Translations under genes and position numbers: made by a program
Notes under the pieces: model-generated
Databases searched by the model: none
What the model saw: the letters and a program-made list of their open reading frames with translations, nothing else
What the model was told of the DNA's origin: nothing
Assembly (NCBI GenBank): GCA_947462335.1
Contig: OX381710.1
Coordinates: forward strand, 32,789,004-32,853,003
Length of the DNA stretch: 64,000 nucleotides
Source of the DNA: Harmothoe impar
Lineage: Eukaryota; Annelida; Polychaeta; Phyllodocida; Polynoidae
Direction of reading: 5' to 3'
Shown here: positions 51,303 through 62,280 of the stretch, piece after piece
Layout: each line of letters begins with the position of its first letter
How positions within the stretch are numbered: the stretch's first letter is position 1

Positions 51303-54233
51303 TTATACATTCTCTCTAATGGTGCTACGGCCTGGTTCATTGACTGACAACTTTAGCGACCTGACACTTTGGGTCCAAGCCTTTGAAATAAATTCCTTGA
51401 AGTATGATCCCCAACCATCGTCATCCGCCCGCTCCATCTTTGCACCATTCTTGACTAAGTATTCAACGATGTCATCATGTCCATTGCGGTCAGCGAGCTG
51501 GATTGGTAGGATCCCTTCTTTGGATCTGTGGTTGAGGTTGGCTCCTGCCTTGGTCAGAAACTCGACCACACGTTTATGTCCGTTCAAACAGGCCACATGT
51601 AGAGGAACAAATCCTTCGCTCTCCTCAATGTCAACATTAGCATTGTTGAATAGCAGAAGCTGGACCACTTCGAGGTCGCCCCGTTGGGATGCGCTGTAGA
51701 GGCATGTGTAACCCTCCGCCGTCTGCGCATCAACGTCAGCGTTGTTCATGATCAGTTCCTCCGTGACAAGAATGTGTCCATTCTGAACGGACAGGAAAAG
51801 ACTAGTCACCCCTTCGGTGCCCTGCGTGTTGATATCAGCGTGCGCCTTCATCAACATCTGGACCACCCGAAGATTGCCATATTGGCAGCTGAAGAACAAT
51901 GGTGTCCACTCAGCATCATCCAAGGCATTGACATAGGCACCTGCCTTGAGTAGCATCTCCACAATATCCTCATCACCATTTTGTGCAGCTATGTGAAGTG
52001 GGGTGAAACCATCCTGAACAGAGAGGTTGACATTTGCTCCTACCTTTATCAACTGTTGCACTATCTCCGTGTGACCTGATTTAGTAGCGAAATAAAGACT
52101 GGTGACCTGGTCATAGGTTTTGAGATCGATTTGGGCACGTGCGGTCAGTAGCTGCCGAACAACTACCAGATGTCCCTGGTCGGATGAAATGTGTAACGGT
52201 GCGACACCTGTGGTTTCCTGAATGTCTACCTTTGCATCGTTCGAGATCAATAAGTTGACAAATGTGTCATAGCCCTTCTGTGCAGCAATTAGCAGTGGGG
52301 TGTACCCTTCTACGGTTTGTGCATCTACATCGGCTGACGCTTTGATCAGCGCTCGTGCAATATCCAAAGCATTGGCTTGGGCCGCGTAGTGAAGGGAGCT
52401 CCATCCATTATGATCTTGCACTGTGACGCTGGCTCTAGCTCTAATGAGCACTTTTACTATGTGTAAATGGCTGTTCTGTGTAGCTATATGTATAGGTGCA
52501 CAGCCCTGGTTTTCCTGCATGTTGACATCAGCGTCCCTGGCCACCAGAAGCTTGACCATGTCCTCCTGGCCATCCTGGGAGGCAATGTAGAGGCTGGTGA
52601 AGCCATGGTAGGTCTTCCTATCAATGTCTACCTCATGGTCTAGGAGGGCCTCTGCAGCTTCTTTGTGGCCGTTCTGAGCCGAGGCGTGCAGGGGCGTCCA
52701 GCCGAGGTAGTCCACCAGCTCAGGGTCAGCTAGGTGAGCTAACAGCTGTTTAATGGCACCACTATGGCCATGCTGAGCTGCTAGGAAGATTGGGGACTGG
52801 CCATCACATGTTTGGTTGTTGACATTGGCCCCTGCGTCTGCAAGGATCTCCAAGTGTTCACGAAAGCCGTTCTCAGCAGCATAATGCAAGGCAACCCAGC
52901 CCTTCTTATCCTGGATATTCACAGAAGCATGGTTGTCTACAAGAATAGTTAGAATGGAGGGGTCTTCCAGTTGGCAGGCCGCATGGATGGCGCACAGACC
53001 ATCGTCTGTATCCTGTTGATTGATGAGAGCCGCATGGTTGAGAAGACCCTCCACTGCCTCAAGATGCCCATTCTGGGCTGCTATCACAAGACTTGACTGT
53101 CCTTCATTAGTTTTCATGTTAACATCCACTCCAGCTCCTATCAAAGCATCCATAACCTCGAAATGTCCATTCTGAGCAGCATGGTGAAGTGCTGACCAGC
53201 CAATGTCATCAGTCGTGGAGACATCTGCTCCGTGGCTGAGCAGGATCTGAACAGTCTCCGCGTGACCGTTCTCAGCCGCAATGTGCAGCGCGGTGTGCCC
53301 TTCATCCGTGGTAGCATTCACTTCAGCTTTGTGCTTCATGAGTAAGATGACCACATCACAGTAGCCATCTTGTGCCCCATAGTGGATGGGAAGCCAGCTG
53401 GTGGACTTTGCCTGTAGGTTGGCATAAGCACCAGACTCCAGTAGGATCTTGACAGTACCTGTTTGGTTGTTCTGGGCACTCACATGAAGGGGTGCAAAGC
53501 CGTCCTCCTCCTGGGCATTAACATCGGCGCCTGCAGCCACCAGGGCCTGTACCACGTCGTCATGGCCATGCTGGGCGGCCATGTAGAGAGCCGTTATGCC
53601 CTCCTTGTTCTGCCAGTCCACCTCGGCACCCGCATGGACCAGGGCATCCACGCAGTCTCTGTGCCCCCTCTCTGAGGCCACCTGCAGCGGTGTCCAACCA
53701 TCCTCATCTTCTATTCGATGATCTCCCTCACAGGAGATCATCAATTTGACTAGGTCTGGAAAGCCTGCTTGCGCTGCGAGGTACATTGGCGTATACCCCT
53801 CAATGCTCGACATGTTAGAGTCAGCGCCATGCTCGAGCAGTCGCTCGGCAATGTCGATATGACCCCGGTCGGCTGCATAATGAAGTGGTGTCCAGTCATC
53901 GGTGTCCTCGACATTCAAGTTGGCAGAAGTAGCCAGGAGGGCCTCGACAATACGAATATGGCCCTGGGCACTGGCACAGTGTAACGGTCTCCACCCACCG
54001 ACAAAGTTCTTACAGTCCACTGGTACATTGTGCTCTATGAACAATTCCACAATGTCTAGATGGCCTTGTTCAGCGGCAGTGGCGAATGGCGTCCATCCTT
54101 CAGAATCCACCTCTGAACAGATCCTCTGGATGTCACCTTCCTCAGAGAGGATTTCCTTGATCTCAAGGATGTTGTAGTCCCGTATGAGCTTTACAAGACG
54201 GGATGTGAGTTGTGAATTGGTTGGTTCATCCAT
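51303..54233 (-). CDS. Ankyrin-repeat protein, 976 aa, one coding exon
   Basis: An open frame of 976 codons from ATG 54233 to TAA 51303-51305. An in-frame TGA 9 nt upstream (54243-54245) fixes the start. After about 44 N-terminal residues come 27 consecutive 33-residue ankyrin repeats (about residues 45-938; examples GHTALHIAAENGHAETVQIL, GFTPLHIAAQNGDEDIVEML), then a 37-residue tail that begins like a 28th repeat (GWGSYFKEF) and ends RSTIRENV. There is no kinase, death, SOCS-box or membrane segment, so it is probably a soluble scaffold that binds proteins; partner unknown. It is transcribed toward ubinuclein. Long intronless ankyrin genes are common in invertebrate families, so orthology cannot be assigned from the repeats. 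Confidence 0.95.
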   Translation of the reverse strand: MDEPTNSQLTSRLVKLIRDYNILEIKEILSEEGDIQRICSEVDSEGWTPFATAAEQGHLDIVELFIEHNVPVDCKNFVGGWRPLHCASAQGHIRIVEALLATSANLNVEDTDDWTPLHYAADRGHIDIAERLLEHGADSNMSSIEGYTPMYLAAQAGFPDLVKLMISCEGDHRIEDEDGWTPLQVASERGHRDCVDALVHAGAEVDWQNKEGITALYMAAQHGHDDVVQALVAAGADVNAQEEDGFAPLHVSAQNNQTGTVKILLESGAYANLQAKSTSWLPIHYGAQDGYCDVVILLMKHKAEVNATTDEGHTALHIAAENGHAETVQILLSHGADVSTTDDIGWSALHHAAQNGHFEVMDALIGAGVDVNMKTNEGQSSLVIAAQNGHLEAVEGLLNHAALINQQDTDDGLCAIHAACQLEDPSILTILVDNHASVNIQDKKGWVALHYAAENGFREHLEILADAGANVNNQTCDGQSPIFLAAQHGHSGAIKQLLAHLADPELVDYLGWTPLHASAQNGHKEAAEALLDHEVDIDRKTYHGFTSLYIASQDGQEDMVKLLVARDADVNMQENQGCAPIHIATQNSHLHIVKVLIRARASVTVQDHNGWSSLHYAAQANALDIARALIKASADVDAQTVEGYTPLLIAAQKGYDTFVNLLISNDAKVDIQETTGVAPLHISSDQGHLVVVRQLLTARAQIDLKTYDQVTSLYFATKSGHTEIVQQLIKVGANVNLSVQDGFTPLHIAAQNGDEDIVEMLLKAGAYVNALDDAEWTPLFFSCQYGNLRVVQMLMKAHADINTQGTEGVTSLFLSVQNGHILVTEELIMNNADVDAQTAEGYTCLYSASQRGDLEVVQLLLFNNANVDIEESEGFVPLHVACLNGHKRVVEFLTKAGANLNHRSKEGILPIQLADRNGHDDIVEYLVKNGAKMERADDDGWGSYFKEFISKAWTQSVRSLKLSVNEPGRSTIRENV

Positions 54234-54285
54234 GGCACCCGTTCATGTGGGATTCGTCTTCGTGCTGCCAGTCCTCGAAATGTAC
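54234..54285 (-). other. 5' UTR and splice acceptor of the ankyrin gene
   Basis: Read on the minus strand, a pyrimidine-rich tract ending TTTAACAG (AG at 54287-54286) precedes a 52-nt leader with an in-frame stop before the ATG. The gene therefore probably has at least one noncoding 5' exon at higher coordinates, which argues against a simple retrocopy. Confidence 0.55.
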
Positions 54286-54388
54286 CTGTTAAAGAGAAGT
54301 AACAGGGTATTAGGAAAAGCGATATAATTCAAATCTACATGGTAAAACTGTTGGTTATCTGCAGACAATAGTTGTTTCTGATTCCTAT

Positions 54389-54582
54389 TAAGGGGTTTAG
54401 TAAATTATGGCCGTTATCGTCATGACGACCCTCCGGGGTTAATACACTGCCCGACTGCCGTTATGTCGGCATGATGCATAAATGCAGGTCTGGCGTGTAG
54501 ACTTGCTAAGACTTCTTTCATACATCATGACGACAACGGATATAGCATATTAAAGCACTGTGCGGTCCTTAAAGGGTTAAAA
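54389..54582. mobile_element. diverged MITE-like copy upstream of the ankyrin gene
   Basis: Shares GTCATGACGACCCT, ATGATGCATAAATGCAG, TCTGGCG, CATCATGACGA and the end GCGGTCCTTAAAGGGTTAA with the element at 60415-60634. The left end is degraded. Confidence 0.6.
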
Positions 54583-55719
54583 GTTCCCCTTCAGGAATAA
54601 ACGGATGTATATGTAATTCACACTAGGACCTGTACTTTTATTTGGATCTAAGTACCATGCTACAGCTATTTAGATGTTGAAGATGGCAACAAACCATTTT
54701 ATAGGCAGGCAATGGCATTTTGTTAAATCGCTGTATAATATTATATAGTGACTGCCCTAATAGAGGAAGTCGTTGGCCGGTACAACTACAAGTGATGTCA
54801 GGGATACCTTATGATTTATTCACATTCCACTTCGATCAGCGAGGGAACACAATTGACTTGAACATATATTCTGATTTAGTCTACCTTAGTGTTCGTGCAT
54901 ACAGATAGTCATATTAAGATTAGACGCCACAGTGATGTCCAGCAATTCTAGCCTATACTGCTGTCTATTAACCACTGGCACATGGGCAACCGTACATCCG
55001 TGTTATAATTGAATTGTTTCAATTGAAACCAATCTCCTCCAAACAATATTTAAATGCTTTATAGCCTGTACAACACATTTCTGTTTCCATCCCCACACGC
55101 GTCTCATTATTCTAGACTTTGTGTAGGCTGTCCACAAGTACAATTACCTCAACTAGTATCTGCTGACCTTAGGCATGCCGACGATGCACTAATGATCGTC
55201 CTAGTACAAATGTAGCTCCATGCAGCCCAGTGGCGGTTTTGACATTCTGGTCGCCTGTTGATTATGTGAATTTGTCCCATTAATGAGGAAGACGCCTGAT
55301 AATTTGCTTATCGATAGTGTTTGAGTGGCGGTTGAGAAATATAGCAAATTAAGAGCTACTACACATTTACACGACCTATTCCATATAAATACGCCTGTGT
55401 GAAAAGCAGGAATGTGACCCTTGATGGGCAGAATATCTATGTATAATGATAAGCCTATAGGGGGTGTATACATAATGTAATAATAGAACCGTTGAGGGAT
55501 CCAACAACATTTTATTCAGTGATAGACAGTGCCCATTTCCTGAAAGCCTAGGTCATTCCATCGTGAAAGAGTTTCATTAAGAGCCATGTCAATAGAAAAT
55601 GAGGACTGCTTTCAGTAATGAGCTGGGTAGAACATGATTACCTCTAGTAGGACAGTCAGCACCGGACCTCCAATTAAGAGACTGTATACTACATGATGGA
55701 TGCTACATGGATGCTACAG
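54583..55719. other. no gene seen
   Basis: AT-rich sequence; may contain the noncoding first exon of the ankyrin gene, not identified. Confidence 0.45.
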
Positions 55720-56335
55720 CAAGAGACTGTAACCAGTCACACTGGTACTACATGAAGAATGCTGCTCTCAGCAAGAGACTGTAACCAGTCACGCTGGTAC
55801 TACATGATGAATGCTGCTCTCAGTAAGTGACTGTAGACACTGGCATTACATGATGAATGGTGCTCTCAGCAAGAGACTGTAACCAGTCACACTGGTACTA
55901 CATGAAGAATGCTGCTCTCAGCAAGAGACTGTAACCAGTCACACTGGCACTACATGGTGAATGCTGCTCTCAGTGAGAGACTGTAGACACTGGCACTACA
56001 TGATGAATGCTGCTCTCAGCAAGAGACTGTAACCAGTCACACTGGCACTACATGGTGAATGCTGCTCTCAGTGAGAGACTGTAGACACTGGCACTACATG
56101 ATGAATGCTGCTCTCAGCAAGAGACTGTAACCAGTCACACTGGTACAACATGATAAATGCTGCTCTCAGTAAGAGACTGTAAGTGTAACCAGTCACACGG
56201 GCACAACATGATATATGCTGCTCTCAGTAAGAGACTGTAACCAGTCACACTGGCACTACATGATGAATGCTGCTCTCAGCAAGAGACTGTAACTGTAACC
56301 AGTCACACTGGTACTACATGATGAATGCTGCTCTG
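55720..56335 (+). repeat. minisatellite, 52-bp unit (some 43 bp)
   Basis: About twelve units of the pattern AAGAGACTGTAACCAGTCAC, CTGGTACTACATGATGAATG and CTGCTCTCAGC. Some units drop the ACCAGTC part. The last unit runs into the putative signal-peptide exon. Confidence 0.92.
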
Positions 56336-56428
56336 TTTGCCTGCACCCTCTTGTTGTCTGCGTGGGTTTGTGTACCAGAGGGCTCGGCACAGAGGACAGA
56401 CAGCTCCACCATTGTGGAGGGATGCATG
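56318..56428 (+). CDS. possible first coding exon of a secreted protein
   Basis: ATG ATG at 56318 opens 37 codons that end in phase 0 at a donor GTGAGA. The product starts MMNAALFACTLLLSAWVCVP then EGSAQRTDSSTIVEGCM: a short N-region, a hydrophobic core and a small-residue site (GSA-Q) like a signal peptide. The frame stops at 56501-56503 if unspliced. The segment directly follows a minisatellite whose unit contains the same ATGATGAATGCTGCTCT start. No later exon was recognised, so this could be chance. Confidence 0.3.
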
Positions 56429-57090
56429 GTGAGAGGTGGTGTGTGGGCAGGCACCGCCCGCTGTCCCTATCGTACCACCCCCCAATGTTGGCATGATGCC
56501 TAGATAGAGCTGTGTACTGACTAGATGTTTGCCAGTCTTGTGCCAGTCTTGTACCCAACTCACATAGCTATTGCATCACACCCCATACACGCTGCCAAAT
56601 CACAGTGTACCCAGATTTAGACCAATTCCTATAGTAAGCATACAGGGAAATGAGTCCTAAATGGCGATCTGATGTGTAGACATTCAAGATTATTGCCATA
56701 CTATTATTTGTTTTCACTCGATGAAACGTCGTATTCTAAAAGGTGACCCTTAAACCACATCTAAAGCCACTATTATATCTTCAACAATTACGTGCAAACA
56801 TAATTTATTTTTCGTCTAGGATACACTGCAGTGTAATAAAAAATATTATTTATCACATGTGCATATTGTAGATGGCAAATGGTGTGGTGTTTTTATCACA
56901 TGTCTGTGCAGGTATAAATCACCTCCCTATAGCACCCCTGGGTATAGCTTCAGTCAGACACACTCTCAGCCATGTCTCTGATGCTACCAGTACGACTGCC
57001 AACCCCCTGGTGGCACATCCCTGTGTTTCCTCTCTATACCCTTTATGAACAAGGACCCTGGAGGAGCCGACAAAAGTGGGGGTGGTGGGG

Positions 57091-57407
57091 GTGCACTACT
57101 CTCGTTCCCAAATCCTTCCGAAGGAAGGCTCTGGGGACAGCCAAATGACCTTGAACTTGGGATTTTGCTGGGTCTGCGCAACCCCTGCTGGTAGGCTGGA
57201 ACCAGTGAACAAGAACAGGAAATGGAACCAGAATGTATGATGGTAGTTTTAGGTAGTTTTACCATCAGCCTTTCTGGTTCCATTTCCTGTTCCTGTTCAC
57301 TGGTTCCAAGCTACCAGCAGGGGTTGCCCAGACCCAGCAAAATGCCAACATTTGGCAGTTACCAGAGCCTTCTTTCGGAAGGATTTGGGAACGAGAGTAG
57401 GGGTGCA
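57091..57407. repeat. 317-bp near-perfect palindrome (long hairpin)
   Basis: Left arm from GTGCACTACTCTCGTTCCCA to GGAAATGGAACCAGAA; the right arm is its reverse complement, TTCTGGTTCCATTTCC through CTCTCGTTCCC to GTGCAC. Arms of about 150 bp pair with few mismatches, the longest clean blocks being CTCTCGTTCCCAAATCCTTC and GGAACCAGTGAAC with AGGAACAGG/AAGAACAGG. The loop holds TGATGGTAGTTTTAGGTAG. The ORFs across it are mirror images of one another. Confidence 0.93.
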
Positions 57408-59305
57408 CGGGCAGAGAGAGATAGGATGGTGGTCTGGTGTATATAAAATAGGCATTACTGGACACCATGTTTCATATTCTCTCCTCTGTTACATCCCAAT
57501 ATGACCACTTTATAGTACCTAGACGTCTATCGGGCTGGGCTGTTTGCCTCAGCCTATAATATTTAGAGAGTAATACCTTTGTTAGTAGGACGCAGAGTAT
57601 TGTCATACTCATATATATATGGACAGGCATCGCCAAATCTCTGCCATTGACAACATTACTGTAGCATAACAGAAATTGCATACCCCGCCGTTTCCCACAT
57701 AAAAACAACTAGAACGGCTAAAACGCATGGACTTTATGACTATGTCATATAGGACTATAATACGAAACTCATAATTCTATTTTTATTACCAATATGGCCT
57801 GTGGACATTAAACGACGAGAATGCTATCTCCTATAGTGTACTTCACTGAGAAGCATATAATATTTCATCCTCAACCAGTTAATCAATATTGCCTAATAAA
57901 ATTCAACGGAGCTGATTATACATTGGCTGTACGGGCGTACTGGCCGTGCGGCTTCCATTCAGTTAAGATGAGGCATTTCCCAGTTGGCTTTGAAAACAAC
58001 ATGACTGTTTGCCCAGTTATGGGACGTCACTTCTCTGTTTTTTCCTTCTTCTCTTATACCTTCCTTTTTGTTTGAGGGAGGAGACATGTCGGACAGCATC
58101 TGATAAGCTGGATAAAAAGGCATCAGTACATCACCTATCGCAGTATTAAAAGCCACTGGGAAGATGGGATTAGGGGGAGGTGAGGGGGGGGGGGGGCGGG
58201 GTACTGCATTGCCACTCTGTGTCTCTGTATTGTTATCCTAAAGACGTTTTATGAGGTTTTCTCTGAGACAAGAGCTTTGCATAATGGCTGCCTTCCCGGT
58301 AGCACTGGAGGAAAATGTAGTCAGCGTAAATAAAGCCTTCTAAGAATGAGACATAATCCAGCACCAATGTGTCATCGTATCGATGCGAATTCACTTTGCT
58401 AAGCTAACAATTCCGTTACAATTCAGCGATTAAAATACAATTCTGATCTAATATACTAGTAGCGACACTCTTTATCCTTATGTATATGATTAAGTGCAGA
58501 ATCTGGGTTTCTAGTACAATCTAGCCCAACACAACACGCCTATCCCAACTACGTGTATTGGAATCAAAGCTAATTAGGAGAAGCCAATGCCATTACTTGT
58601 ATTGCATAACCTAGTATTACAGGAATTATTAGGCAATCCTCCATCCGCCCCTCCATGTCTACATATAGCCATGGAACTGCATTACATAAGGAATCCCCGT
58701 AAGAGCCACAGATGTATAGATACTGATACATGTAATGGTTGTTTATTCTCAAGCCCAAGTCAACAATTCTATTGTGTACGAAACGCAGTTCGTGCAAATC
58801 GTACAGGGACACAATCACCATTATGACGTCACTTATTTGAGTGGCAGGTACCCACCAGACTAATATTTACCAAGTATACAATACGTCGGGTACATTCCCA
58901 CTGTCTCCCTGGAGGAGGGACCGGCACACAGGCAATCATCCCGACACCTGTTGTACTATGTAGTACATTGTAAGGGGCGCTCTCATATGGGAGACGATCC
59001 TGTCCTTTCATACACAGACACTATTAATAGTACACTGTCCAGATGTGCTTTGATATTAGCTATTACAAACACGTATAGCTTGCATGGGTCTACGAGTATA
59101 GTTTTCAGTAATGTAGATAGCATCTTTAAGTCAGTATTAGGCCTAACCCCGCGCGAAAATGGTAATAGGATACATCCTTCTATTTTATAGCTAGTAGTAT
59201 ATGGAAATGACCCTTTAAACCATATGGGTATAATCTGCATTAATGTCCATATTCAAATCAAAATGGTGTTAATTCCATGACTGCCCCCCCCCACCTCTCC
59301 CTCTC
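57408..59305. other. no gene seen
   Basis: Includes a G-rich stretch at 58168-58200. ORFs are short and lack motif or splice support. Confidence 0.5.

Positions 59306-59349
<44 letters not shown>
59306..59349. repeat. (TA)n microsatellite
   Basis: CATATACA followed by about 18 TA units. Confidence 0.97.
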
Positions 59350-59351
<2 letters not shown>

Positions 59352-60040
59352 GAGTCATCCAATTATTGCAGGTTTAGAGACTCAGACATTCCTATAGTAA
59401 CTGAGTAAGGATGACTGTGAATGACAGCGCTACTACAATTACTTGTAGTTATAAGAAGTCTCACCAGCAAAGTTTATTTCAGCGTTGCTGTAACTATCTG
59501 AGAAGTCCCTTTGGTGATACAACTGTACTACATAATATTATAGTGGTGCTATGTTCCCTGAACATGGTGGCTCTGGTGACTAAGCTCCATGCTGAGTTTG
59601 CAGATATCCCATAGGTCAAGATCAATATGGAAGCGCCACCACTGACAATGGACAGTCTCACTTGGGTCTCACAGCCTCGGTCCAGACAATGGCAGGGGAT
59701 GCCGGGAGGGTAGGGCCTTCAAATGTCAGGCCCGCCTAAGGTACCAATAACACAGGAGGGGAATTGTAGGGTACAGGGCTCACACTCAGCCTTCCCACGC
59801 ACCTATTGTAATGTTACAGTGAGCAGTTCATGGAAAGGCATTCTGCTAGGAATTGGACATTTTAAATGGGGAAGTCAGGGAACGGATCATAGTGGACACA
59901 TATAGTATCAGTGGGGACCTTTGTTATTTGGGTGGTTTCAATCTCCATATTGTCATTTCACCTGTTTGCACTGCGGACTAATTATGCCAAGTGACGTATG
60001 TCTGCCCTGCTTGATCCATACATACAATCATGTCTAGATA
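59350..60040. other. no gene seen
   Basis: Noncoding; short ORFs only. Confidence 0.45.
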
Positions 60041-60230
60041 TACACTGTAAATCGTGTAGGTACAAATGTACACTGTAAATCGTGTAGGTACACTGTACAT
60101 TGTGTAGGTACACAGCAAAATCTACTGTTTTACAGCACCTACTGTAACTTCACAGTAGCTTCTACTGTTTACCTACAATAAACTGCATACCGACAGCAGA
60201 TTCTACTGCACACCTAAAAAACTGGCAACC
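60040..60230. repeat. short repeats around CTGTAAATCGTGTAGGTAC
   Basis: CACTGTAAATCGTGTAGGTAC occurs twice, a CACTGTACATTGTGTAGGTAC variant follows, then CTACTGT/ACAGTAG words in both orientations. Confidence 0.7.
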
Positions 60231-60414
60231 AACTATTAACAGTGCAGTACGTTTTTGTAAATCACAGATGTTCAGTTGGTAAGGAATCCTCTGGCTTGCA
60301 GACTGCTGTATCCCTATGACAGTGAGAGAGTCCAGATCCACCAGACATGGCCTAATACAGTTATGGCAGTGTTAAGGCTGCAGGTGCAGGAGGATTAGCC
60401 TGCAGACACACGTC

Positions 60415-60634
60415 TAACCCTTAAAGGACGGATGTCGTTATGATATGACATTTGTCGTCATGATGCACCAATGTATTAGTGCATCATGCTGACCCTACGG
60501 GGGTGTCTCAACCCTGTAGGGTCAGTATGATACTTGAATGCAGCTCTGGCGAGTTACTCGCCAGGGCTGTATTCATGCATCATGATGACCAACAGCATGA
60601 TGCATTAATGCACTATACCGTCCTTAAAGGGCTA
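60415..60634. mobile_element. 220-bp MITE with nested hairpins
   Basis: Ends TAACCCTTAAAGGACGG and (reverse complement) TTAGCCCTTTAAGGACGG. Inside are two further hairpins: CTGACCCTAC with GTAGGGTCAG, and CTGGCGAG with CTCGCCAG. Same family as 54389-54582. Confidence 0.8.
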
Positions 60635-60715
60635 ATGTAACTGTCCTCCAGACCAGCCTTTGTAGGCGCTCCTTATGATGCATGTCTAGTGCTTGCTGTC
60701 TGGACGCCCACTCCT

Positions 60716-61420
60716 TAACCCTTACGTGCCCAGAACTCCAAAAGTGCGCGTTTTTACACCTATACATCTTCAACAGAGCTGTGTAGGGGCTATATTGGTC
60801 AAATTAGGATGATTCTAGATGCAAATGAAGCGCAATTGCATAAGCTTTCGAACGATACCAAATACTCTATGGTGACATGTATAGAATATCGATGGTATGC
60901 ATGAATACAAAATATAATGGGTTAGAAATGGCCTAAAATCATCAAAAATGCGCGCATTGGCCAAAGGGGGCAAAAGAAATATTGATAAATAAAAGAAATA
61001 TTGAGAAAATGGCAAAAAAAAGTGATAAAAAACGTTTTTTAATGTTTTTTTCTGGAGTTTCCAACTAAATTGGTGGTATTCTTCCACTTCCAATATGTAT
61101 GCCCTCATTCGGAATAGCAAAAGCATGTTTACTATGCCAAATCAGTCTATTCCAAACTAAAAGGGCCCCTTTTGGAAATATCAACCATTTTTACCATATT
61201 GTTTAATATCAGGAAAAATAATTTTTCTGGTTGCCATGGTAACCCAAATGATGACGTTTGCAGACATTCTTCCATACATTATAGGAAAGTGTGTTCCATT
61301 AGCTTTCAGAAAATATAATATAAAACATATCTCAGCACAAAATATTGAAGTGTTACACAATCCACAAATGATGTAGTGAAAACTCACTTTTGTCAAAATA
61401 GTTCTGGGCACGAAAGGGTC
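60716..61420. mobile_element. 705-bp TIR element, CGTGCCCAGAACT ends
   Basis: Left AACCCTTACGTGCCCAGAAC and right (reverse complement) GACCCTTTCGTGCCCAGAAC. AT-rich interior, no transposase frame. Confidence 0.75.
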
Positions 61421-62045
61421 GCCATATTCTCGTTCTGTGTTGAAACTTTGAGTGCCTGCATGCACGAATTACGAGTTTAAGTATGCATACTGGAGCCAGG
61501 TTATGGCACATTTCCCCAAGAATTCCTTCGTGGTTTCTTTTTACATTGCAGTGTCAATAACTTGATAATTCCCAATGTACTAAGTATACGCCTTGTCTAA
61601 TATGCAGACATCCCCGTTGAGTAAATCACCGATACACAAACGCTGTACGTTGAGTGGTGCCTCCATCACCATAGCCTAGAACTATAGAGATGGCTTTCAG
61701 AATTATACAAATAGCGGGCCAATGGTCCCACGTGTTTATTCGGCCATTCCAGCACTTTATGTGTCTGACTGGACACCTTCCCCGCATTGTCCTACCCCCA
61801 AAGGGCTCCCCAAGGACCTTAGAGGTAATGTACCCTGACAATAAGCTCACCTCCACTGCATACCCCTGGGAACTGGTAGAGTGGTCACCTTCGTGCCTGG
61901 TCACTGTACGAGACACCAGGCTGAAGGGCTTAATGCAATAAGGACAGTATCTAAAGAGACCGACCACCCTACTTCTTGACCTAAAGTGGGCACAAAGACA
62001 TTTGTCGCCATGCAGAAGAGCCTGAATAGTGAGGTGGTGTGAGTG
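61421..62045. other. no gene seen
   Basis: Opposed ORFs at 61626-62270 (minus) and 61690-61941 (plus) have no recognisable domain; the minus one ends in a microsatellite. Confidence 0.5.
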
Positions 62046-62062
62046 TGTTTGCGAGAGAGAGG

Positions 62063-62119
<57 letters not shown>

Positions 62120-62154
62120 CAGACAGACAGACAGACAGACATACAGACAGACAG

Positions 62155-62185
<31 letters not shown>

Positions 62186-62280
62186 CAGGCAGGCAGGTAG
62201 CAGGCAGGCAGGCAGGCAGGTAGCAGGCAAGAAGGCAGTCAGGCAGACATGTAGATAGGCAGACAGGCAAACAAATAGAC
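62046..62280. repeat. compound microsatellite (GA)n-(CAGA)n-(GCAG)n
   Basis: GA tract to about 62117, then CAGA units to about 62153, then GCAG units with GTAGCAG interruptions. ORFs through it are artefacts. Confidence 0.97.

Noticed and set aside
51289..54177. Plus-strand ORFs opposite the ankyrin gene
   Set aside because: Antisense shadows of a repetitive coding sequence; they carry no independent start or splice evidence.
56984..57446. Two mirror-image ORFs sharing SGSISCSCSLVP
   Set aside because: They are the two arms of the palindrome read on opposite strands, not a duplicated gene.
61626..62270. 214-codon minus-strand ORF
   Set aside because: Its first third is Cys/Leu/Pro low complexity from the compound microsatellite and the rest has no recognisable domain.
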